From contig JASANE010012513.1 in the NCBI GenBank assembly GCA_030248225.1, forward strand, positions 1 to 64,000: a stretch of 64,000 bases of DNA, read 5' to 3'. This DNA is from Trileptium ribeirensis. Its lineage: Eukaryota; Nematoda; Enoplea; Enoplida; Thoracostomopsidae. The stretch's first letter is position 1. Every line of letters starts with the position of its first letter. Below are positions 55,880 to 64,000 of this stretch, in pieces. The notes under the pieces are model-generated. The model ran no database searches and was not told where the DNA came from. It saw nothing but the letters and a program-made list of their open reading frames with translations. Made by a program: the position numbers and the translations under genes.

Positions 55880-57026
55880 CGCGGTAGGCGAGTGCAATAA
55901 GGGGCATAGAGCGTGGACCATTAGAAAAGTAGGAGTAAGCGTGCGAGTATTCAAGAAACATAGATAGTAGATAAGGATGGCTGGAACAAGAAAAGCGAAA
56001 AATAACGAGCTACGACGAACATAAACGCGGTATAGCAAATAACCGGTAGGACAGTGTAGGGCGAGCAAAGTAGTGCACAGACGCGAATCACCAAACTGTG
56101 CATCGCGAACGGACCAATGCCACTTCTGAATAACCTAATAATAGGGAGGCTTAGTACTTAAATTAAAGTGAATAAAGTATAACTTTAGTACAAACTAGAA
56201 TAGTCAAACTAATTATCACGAATAGTATAGGCGGCACCTAAGTAACCTGATCATGATAACATCCATTTCCAAAATTAGGGTAAACCGAGCGAAACCTAAT
56301 TATGAATTATCTAGCAAGACTACCGAAATTTCAAGAAATGGGAACTTTTGGGAATAGGCACCCCGGCGGCCGGACCATTTCCTGGGAGTTACCTGAAAAT
56401 AAAGAAGGGATCTATTTTCAAACCCGACCCCAAATGTGGAGGTACGTGCTAAAACATTGTAATTGTACATATATATATCTATATCTATATACATGAGTAG
56501 GTTATACAATGTCATGTTATATGCGGCAAGGAGCCACATGGCCGATCTTGCGAATAACAATAAGTGGCATTTTTTTCAGAAACATATCTTAAAGACCCAA
56601 AATTTCAGGAACAGTCATAAAATATTATAGGCCATAAGGGAAAACTTCCAAAATTACCGAAAATAAAGGGAGAAGGGACGCGTTTTTGGTGGTAAATTGA
56701 TCGTCTTTCTACGCTCGTTTTAGGAAATTTTAGCAAATTTTAACCAATTTTTGGGAAATTTTTGGAAAATTTTCGAAAATTACTGCAATTTCAAGCCCAA
56801 ATGGGCTAAATTTCACAAATTTCACGCCCAAACGGGCAAATTTCACAAATTTCACGCCCAAACGGGCCAATTTTCCGAATTTCACACCAATTTTACTCAA
56901 TTGAAATCAAGGGCTGTACATCACATGGAATTAATCACGCAAAACTTTCACTTTTTCTCATCACTCGACAAATTTAACTTACTACCATAAGTAAGGAGTC
57001 TATAAAATCCAAAAAATTTTAAGAGA
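55880..57026 (+). other. Non-coding 3' region of the LTR element
   Basis: No supported ORF. It includes A/T-rich words, an atatatatctatatctatat run at 56465-56490 and short repeats at 56790-56885. The bases before the 3' LTR (57010-57026, ccaaaaaattttaagaga) are the only candidate polypurine tract, and it is weak because of the internal tttt. Confidence 0.6.
56790..56885. repeat. 30-bp repeats (aaatttcacgcccaaacgggc)
   Basis: Three imperfect tandem units. Each contains the dyad gcccaaacgggc, which could form a short hairpin, just upstream of the 3' LTR. Confidence 0.8.
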
Positions 57027-60000
57027 TGTAACAGCCCGAGTTTTACGTGGAATCTTAAACATTCAAAATCCGGCCAGAAGGGCCTCAAATTTGGGGAATA
57101 AAGGGCGATCGGATACCGGTGGAGCGTGATCCAGGAATTCATTGATATGTCATTGATACTTGTATTGAATAAAATAAAATATTGTATCGTATGCTATAAA
57201 TGTGTCATCACGCTCCACCAGCCCGAGGTGCGCGGGGTGATTTCGCACCCAAATTTGGATCGAAATCTCTGGTTGGAGGTATCCGATCGATCCCAGGTGA
57301 TTATGATTTTATGAATAATAAAATATTTGTACAATCTTCGATTGGTGTTGTAGTGCTGTACGGATGCGTAGTCGAGTCGGCCGGGGACAAGGGGAAAGAT
57401 CTCACGATTTTATCACCGCTCAGACTTAACAATTTTGTTGAGTAGGTGCCCCAGGGTCGTTTCCGGTGCGCATTCGTCAATGGTACATATTCATGTTTAT
57501 TGTTGAATAATCGAATGCATATTGTGTATGGTGCCAAGTGTCAGGATGGCTCAGGGTGCCGTGCGAAAACCCCAGGACAAAAATGCGTTTTCGAGTTTCT
57601 ATGACATCTTGGGACCTGGGAAGATCTATCCTGACACGACGGGAAATGAAACAGTTACCTTGTTACCGTTTTGTTATATATATATGCTTTAAGGGACGTT
57701 TTGAATACATGGGAAAAACGACAAGAATCGATCTAAGATGATAAAACTTCACTTTTCAATGGGTATAAGAATTTTAAAATTTTAGGGGTTTTCACAGATC
57801 TCCAACAGAAAGGGGGACATTAAACTATCATCAGGACTCTATAAGGCTTTAAAATCTCTCGTTCGGGACAACTTACTCCAAAACCCGTACATACTTATGG
57901 ACCCCCGATCCCGCGTTTGAACACCCAAATTTTCGGGCCCTAAAGCACCACATTCCGAACCAAAACTTCTCGATTTTTGGAGCTCTGTACATTACTTGGG
58001 TCCTATACTAACTATATTATTGAAAACCGGGGCCATCCGCCCCAACGGGTCTGCGCCGGACCCCCATAACTCAAATGGGACCCAAAACATTTCTATTTTA
58101 CACGCAGAAACGGGCCTCTAACGGGCCTCCGAGGGGAATTACGTTAAAATTGGGGCTCTCATGAGCAGGCGACCAGCTAGGGCATGGATATGATCCCGCC
58201 CCCGGCCGTCTGCTCCCTTTCATTCCTGAAATATAAACAAAAATAATAAAAAATTTTTATACACATAGGGCGCCTGAAGCGCTGATATATTTCTGATATT
58301 TTAAAACCCCGCGCCGACCAGCGCGAGGTTCTGCCTTGTTTACGTGCTATTTGGCACATTTCGGCCACTGTGCATTGTGGCCTGTTGTTATTGCTGGCGG
58401 CAGTTTCGTTTTTGGCAAATGCTACATAGACCGGCTGGTAGCAGGGTTGGCTACATTGACATACGGTACAGATGGTGGTTTGTTGTGTATCTACGTCGAC
58501 GTTTGATCTTTATATATATGTATCGTTTAAAGTTTTCAAAAATTTATTTAAAATTTTAAATTCTAAGAGTCTAGCATTGACAACCAACATAAAGGGGGGT
58601 AGGTAGACAGTATAAAAGAGACTGCCCGATTCCCCGATCGGGACCAGTCGAGTTTTAAGTTATTAGGAATTGGCGGTTGTCGCCATTTGAGCTTATTTTA
58701 TTAGGTTTTTGCTTTTGTTTTGGTTTGAACATAGCAGGGCTGGTTTCTCGCCGTGCCTCCACGGTGGAGAGCCTTCCCTGGTGCTCGCTTCTGTTCGATC
58801 CTACCAAGGGCCGTCCTTGCGGGCGTTGGGGTGTCGGAAGGATGCCCCGCGCGTCCGTAAGGGCCGGGCCCCGTCAAATTCGCAAAATTATCGCAAACGA
58901 ATCAAAATTTGGGTTCTCGCATAGCTCGACTGGTTCCCCGCTCCTCGGACGTTTTCCTTCTTTCACAGGTCCGAGGAGTGATTAAAATTGTTAGCTTGAT
59001 TTAGGTAAATAGCAGTGCATAAAAGCAAATGGCAGTGCATAAAATTTCTAGGCTAAGGAAAATTCAATGACGATAGTTCTGTTCTACATGATAAGGACCA
59101 AAATTTCTCTAACTAGGTCTTAGCCAAAATTTATGGGCGGTAAAGAGAATGACACGGGAGGCGTAGCCGTTTGCATTCGCGGGTGACACGCGTTGTCCTT
59201 TACTTGTCTGAGGTCGCACAGCAGCGGCGAATCCTCATTCGCTCGCTGATTCTTTTGGTTCCGGTTGGTGTGCGATGCAAACGACTGCGGGCCCGAACGT
59301 GACGAAATTTTAGGAGGATCATTAGCCGAGCATAGAACGAAACAGGGACTGGAGCTGGCGGCGACCTAAATTGTACTGAATTTTGGTGGGACGTAGGTTT
59401 TCTAACCGTGCAACTACGGGGAAGATCTATGTCGGCACCCACTCCCGGAGCTCTCTGGGAGCGAGTTTCGAATCAGTTGGGCAGGTCGCCGGCCACTCCA
59501 GTCGCTGTTGAAATTTTTGAACCCTCGGTCCCGTTTTCATGCAAAGTTTAGATCATTACAGGGGACCAATCATTGTGATTTAGCAAACGTAACTAGTCAT
59601 TTGAACGTCAGCATTCTTTCGTCAAAGACCGATTAGGCTCTACTAGAACGAAAACTGTAAGGGTATAGTACTTAGAAGGGAATGTAGCGTGTACCTCGGG
59701 GTATCTTGCAAGGTAACCGAAATAAATGTTTGTCATTTATACATGTTGTAAATAATTTGGAGTGCACCCCAATTGGGTGATAACTATGAAGTGTGTAGTG
59801 TGCAATGAAAAATGAGCCAATAGTAAATCGCTTGAATGGCGTGACGTTTTTGAAGCAGTTAGGAGTTCGGTTTAAATTCCTGTCCCCAGTAGAAACTCAG
59901 AAATTATTTTCAACAGAGCTCCCTCAGGACCTTTGAACCAAGGTCAGCTTTGTATCACTGTGAGCAAGCAATCCACCCCCACGCCCCGTCGAATCAATCC

Positions 60001-60697
60001 GCTAACGCCAGCTCGCTCGCTTCTCCGTTTTGGGCCCGAGCCGGCAATCCTCCTGCACCCCGCATTCTGTCCATGTTTTGCTCTAACTGCCTGGAGCGCT
60101 CACGCTGCAAATGCCCCCAGCATAATCGTAGCTTTGCGCAGCCCACATCACAATATGTGACACTCGTAATCATAGGTGAAACATCCAAGGGACTGGGGCC
60201 CTCGCCTCAGTGTCCTCTGCGTTATCACAACTACCCAAGATTTAGGGAACATACCTCGACTAGGCCCTGTAGAAATTGTGTGCGCTTACAATCTAAGCTT
60301 CAGGTGGTGCAACGCTCCCAGATCAGAAACGAGACAACAGCGCGTAGGGACACACCGACGGGGAAAGTAGCTAGGACCACGTTAGGACCAGAGAACCCCG
60401 CTTAGGGAATTAAGTGGATAATGAGGGAAAGGCGAGTCAGCCTTATTACCTGTGAGCAGGCTTAGGGGTTGACTCTCCCTCGGGGGACCTTCATGCCACT
60501 AGATACGTGGGCCATTATAGGGGCCAGGCCGAACACCCTGGTTAACCCGCCGGCAGCCTGCTAAGCTAAGCGGTTCCCTTAGGTCATCGCATACATCACC
60601 GGGGAGTCGTGGAAGCCGGGGTTGTCCGGGCACCACACGCTAAAGGAAAACAGTGGTGCAGCTGGGATCCCTTAGGGCCAGAACTGGTCCTAGTACA
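57027..60697 (+). repeat. 3' long terminal repeat (3,671 bp)
   Basis: It matches 34488-38156 from tgtaacagcccgag to ggtcctagtaca, with a TATA box at 58611-58618 and AATAAA at 59721-59726. The 151-codon open stretch of the 5' LTR is also open here (59950-60405) with about eight amino-acid changes. LTR copies drift freely after insertion, so that ratio says nothing about earlier selection. Confidence 0.95.
58611..58618 (+). promoter_or_regulatory. Candidate TATA box of the 3' LTR
   Basis: TATAAAAG sits in the same context as 36069-36076. It could drive transcription into the flanking DNA. Confidence 0.4.
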
Positions 60698-60828
60698 CCT
60701 ATGTATACTTTCTGAAAATACGGTCACAAACACCATGATGTCAAAGACACCATACATTGGATGGTGGCAGAGACACTGACAGTGGACAAAACTTTCATAC
60801 AGGGGTCCTTTATAACGTAAACGCTGCA
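60698..60828. mobile_element. Right part of the MITE interrupted by the LTR element
   Basis: It starts with the second CCTA target copy and contains a ggtgt/acacc hairpin (catgatgtcaaagacaccat). It ends gacaaaactttcatac, then tcctttataacgtaaacgct, the inverse of the terminus at 34188. Joined in thought with 34188-34487 it gives a MITE of about 430 bp, the size of the intact copy at 23132-23554. Confidence 0.85.
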
Positions 60829-61193
60829 ATAGGACGAGAACTGCGTGACATTATATTCAATTAGGCTTTTCACAAAATTTGTTATTTAAATATTATACTA
60901 ATAGCTCAGCTACTAGTATTTCCCCAAATTAGGCGTAACCTGTAAAGTTGCATCAGATTTCACAAGAATGGAAAGTATTACTGTGCTGGGTCCAAGTTGT
61001 GCGTGTATACTTTTGGACGCCGTACCTGTCATCTAATTTTGAAAGATACAACCGTTTTATAACCTACAAAGTAGTGAAGCCCCTTTCTTAACGCATGGCA
61101 TATTTTTTGAAGTTGGCGAAACTGGGTAATATACCGGTATCAGTCAAATTGGACATACTACATTGAAGGGGTTAATTTATAAAATATTTAATA
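60829..61193. other. Short unique stretch
   Basis: No gene or repeat recognised between the MITE end and the minisatellite. Confidence 0.6.
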
Positions 61194-62240
61194 TTTCCGG
61201 GGGAAAAATCTGCCCAGGCAGATATTTCCTTGGGAAAATCTGCCCAGGCAGATATTTCCGGGGGAAAATCTGCCCAGGCAGATATTTCCGGGGGAAAATC
61301 TGCCCAGGCAGATATTTCCGGGGGAAAATCTGCCCAGGCAGATATTTCCGGGGTAAAATCTGCCCAGGCAGATATTTCCGGGGTAAAATCTGCCCAGGCA
61401 GATATTTCCGGGGGAAAATCTGCCCAGGCAGATATTTCCGGGGGAAAATCTGCCCAGGCAGATATTTCCGGGGGAAAATCTGCCCAGGCAGATATTTCAG
61501 GGGAAAATCTGCCCAGGCAGATATTTCCGGGGGAAAATCTGCCCAGGCAGATATTTCCGGGGAAAAATCTGCGCAGGCAGATATTTCCGGGGAAAAATCT
61601 GCCCAGGCAGATATTTCCGGGGAAAAATCTGCCCAGGCAGATATTTCCGGGGAAAAATCTGCCCAGGCAGATATTTCCGGGGAAAAATCTGCCCAGGCAG
61701 ATATTTCCGAGGGAAAATCTGCGCGGGTAGATACTTCCGGGGGCGAAAGTCTGCGCAGGCAGATATTTCTGGGGCGAAAGATCTGTCCATGCTGATATTT
61801 CCGGGGAGGGACGCGGAAATCTGCCCAGGCAGATATTTCCGGGGCAAAAAATCTGCCCAGGCAGATATATTTGCGGGAGGAAATATGTGCCCATGCAGAT
61901 ATTTCAAGGACGAAATATGTCGAGATATTTCCGGGAGAAATCTGCCCAGGCAGATATTTCCGGGGGAGACATCTGTCCAGGCAGGCAGATATTTCCGGGG
62001 GTACACAGAAATCTGCCCAGGCAGATATTCCAGGGCTAAAAATCTGTCCAGGCAGATATATTTCCGGGAGGAAATATGAGCCCAGGCAGATGTTTCAAGG
62101 ACGAAAGATATCGAGATATTTCCGGGAGGAAAAATATGCCCAGGCAGATATTTCCTGGGGAAACACCTGTCCAGGGCGATATTTCAGGGAAGGCGGTAAT
62201 CTGCCCAGGCAGATATTTCCAGGGGAGGGATCTGCCCGTG
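61194..62240. repeat. 30-bp palindromic minisatellite, about 30 units
   Basis: The unit is ggggaaaatctgcccaggca followed by gatatttccg. Each holds the near-perfect dyad ATCTGCC-CA-GGCAGAT. Units from 61200 to 61740 are almost identical; from 61740 on they diverge in sequence and spacing. Since 30 is a multiple of three, several frames on both strands stay open for 150-240 codons. I regard these as by-products. Confidence 0.95.
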
Positions 62241-62349
62241 ACACAGCTTACCTCGAAATACCAATTATCCTCATTTCCGAGATTTAATGGACGTTACCGA
62301 CTGAAAACATTTTCAAGTATGATTGTTTTCGGGGCCCATGTCAACTTTA

Positions 62350-62580
62350 GGGTCCGAAGTATAATGCATGCCATGCCGTTCTCGATATACTAAGCTTAAG
62401 CTTTAGTCTTAGCCTTCGCTAAGGCCACTATACGAGCCATGTACTGAGCCTAAGACTAAGTTGGGGGGCTGCCGCCCTTCGAAATCTTCGCTCTGAGCTG
62501 TTCTTATTTCTAACGTTATAACGTCGGGCCCTAAACTTGACATGGGCCGTCAAACGTATTGGTGACACCGTAACATAATC
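62350..62580. mobile_element. Partial second copy of the 20570-21036 MITE
   Basis: It shares atgcatgccatgccgttctc, gatatactaagc, agtcttagcct, gagccatgtact and cttgacatgggcc with 20570-20770. The right terminus is not found, so it is truncated or worn. Confidence 0.75.
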
Positions 62581-64000
62581 CCGATCGAGCGGCCTTCCAG
62601 CAACCATTTCGTTGAACAATAATCTCTGGTGCACTTATTCTTAATGACTCGTCTGCGCGTAATGAATGAAACGACAGTGCAATTTACTATGCTGTCGATC
62701 TTCGGACATGGTCAAGCCTGTTTTAAATCAAAAATTCTATTTTTACCGCCACTAAGCATGTATATAAACAGCAGTCATTTTGGGCACAATAAAAAAATTA
62801 CTTAATTCTTAGTCGTGCAGGATAGTGCCTGCGATAGGAGCTGAGGGAAACCAAAATACAGCGCATAAAAAGGAAGAAGCTGCGAGAGGTTAAAATATCA
62901 GGTTAAACATAATGGATCTTAGGCGCTGACTCGACTTGTCAGCCATTACGGCACACTTGTTCAGCTATAGAGAAGTCTAAGTCACCTCTAGAAGCTAGGA
63001 CGCAGAACTAAACTCAGTTTCGCTTATGCCGTATATATTAGCTCTCAATAGCACGGAACAAGGTTTTATTTAATATATTAATTTTAAATAAAGATAGATT
63101 AAACACATAAATATAAAATACAAAGTTACATGCTACTATACCTACTTTTTTGGTATATATATAAGCTACTTGATTTTAAAAATACTGTTCGCGATATATA
63201 CTGAGTTTCACATGAGCTCAATGTTTGAGATTGTAAAAAAATATGTGTTTGACCTACTCCAACTATTTCCTACTCAAATTCTCAAAAAAAAAACGAGACA
63301 AGTGATTTTTGATTTTGGCTATTTGGGGTACCTCAACATTTTAGCTTACAACAGTCGCATGAGATGCCGAATCACAAAGCCGCCGGTATGCAGAATTATA
63401 TACAACTTTGTTCGGGATTCATAGGTATTTATAAATATACATTTTGTATTGTTTCTACTGTTAAATATATAATCTTTCTGGCCATTTTACGTTATGTAAA
63501 CTTCAAAATATTATTTGCAACAGGAGTATGGTGTGGAATGGATTAACAAATTGTACTGAGGTTACATTTAGTACAATGCCATTAGCTTACGTCTTTGGGT
63601 GATCATTCATTTGACTGCAAGAGCTTCTGTTCGTGAACGAGAACTGTTGAATGATGATTGAAAACTGAAACAGTTCGGTTCAGAATTTTCGATATCTGTA
63701 CGAAATTGCAAGCAAGCTGAAATCTGTACTTTGCGTGAGAACCTTGTCTAGTGTCACTTTTAATATTTTTTTAAATGGAGACGCCTCTCCAGTTTTCTGA
63801 CAAATTTAGTTGAAAATTTCAGCGAATTTCAGTCCCGATAAGTAGAATAATATACATTGGTGAAACCATGCACCCAAAACTGATTGCGTTGAACAACACT
63901 GGTTAACTATAAAGTTCGAGCTTTAGTCAGACTCGACATTGAGCATGTATACAATGACCATAGTGCTCCAAATCCCGCAAACGAACTAGGTATAAATATT
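62581..64000. other. AT-rich DNA without a recognised gene
   Basis: The longest open stretch is 84 codons (63170-63424, plus), without a motif. No repeat shared with the rest of the window was noticed. Confidence 0.6.

Larger units (their letters stand above)
34488..60697 (+). mobile_element. 26.2-kb env-bearing LTR retroelement (Gypsy/Ty3-type pol) with accessory genes
   Basis: The boundaries are two 3.67-kb direct LTRs starting TGTAACAG and ending TACA, flanked by a 4-bp duplication CCTA (34484-34487 and 60698-60701). The internal region, 38157-57026, is 18.9 kb. Coding order: gag, repeat-bearing ORF, small ORF, envelope-like protein, protease-RT-RNase H, integrase, Ser/Thr-rich ORF, then two NADAR-SGNH paralogues. 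The integrase follows RNase H and the chemistry motifs are of the Gypsy/Ty3 type. Interruptions are few: three in-frame TGAs and several frame changes. The LTRs differ at scattered positions, roughly one to two percent by eye, so the insertion is fairly recent. Element size, LTR length, gene order and the 3' accessory pair are all unusual. Confidence 0.95.

Noticed and set aside
61194..62240. Regular 30-bp repeats resembling a CRISPR array
   Set aside because: There are no spacers: the units are contiguous tandem copies, and the genome is animal.
61163..62287. Open frames of 138-240 codons on both strands
   Set aside because: They follow from a stop-free 30-bp unit in every frame and show no independent coding evidence.

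Overview
The window is animal nuclear DNA, AT-rich and dominated by transposable elements; nothing bacterial supports it. The best clue to the host is a single-copy exon (19306-19611) of a buccalin/allatostatin-A-like neuropeptide precursor, with repeated xDPLSFNGL-amide peptides between dibasic sites. This points to a lophotrochozoan, most simply a mollusc. That assignment is an inference from one exon.

Layout. (1) 1-14046 is a giant imperfect palindrome: two arms of about 6.85 kb around a 351-bp spacer, each carrying a decayed DDE transposase, a short terminal-inverted-repeat element and a tRNA-like fragment. (2) 14047-26000 is mostly unique AT-rich DNA with a 275-bp satellite (16848-18105), the neuropeptide exon, a 102-bp minisatellite (21221-21830) and several MITE-like elements. 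(3) 25947-32155 is framed by an inverted repeat and contains a broken CR1/L2/Jockey-type LINE (26930-29984). (4) 34488-60697 is a 26.2-kb LTR retroelement with 3.67-kb LTRs, inserted into a MITE with a CCTA target-site duplication. (5) 61194-62240 is a 30-bp minisatellite built on the palindrome ATCTGCCCAGGCAGAT, followed by a MITE fragment and featureless DNA.

The LTR element is the most unusual content. Its order is gag, a repeat-bearing ORF, a small ORF, an envelope-like glycoprotein, then protease-RT-RNase H, then integrase, then a Ser/Thr/Pro-rich ORF, then two tandem paralogous genes. The envelope lies upstream of pol instead of downstream. Its presumed membrane anchor is in the same open frame as the protease, with a single TGA between the two envelope parts. 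The two 3' paralogues each join a NADAR-type (YbiA/DUF1768) N-glycosidase-like domain to an SGNH/GDSL-hydrolase-like domain whose nucleophile position is not serine. I know of no described retroelement with this combination, but I could not search databases.

The coding units are broken only by a few stops (three in-frame TGAs) and a few frame changes. Either this is a young copy that has started to decay, or some of these sites are recoded. Nested insertions give a relative order: the MITE at 34188/60828 is older than the 26-kb element.
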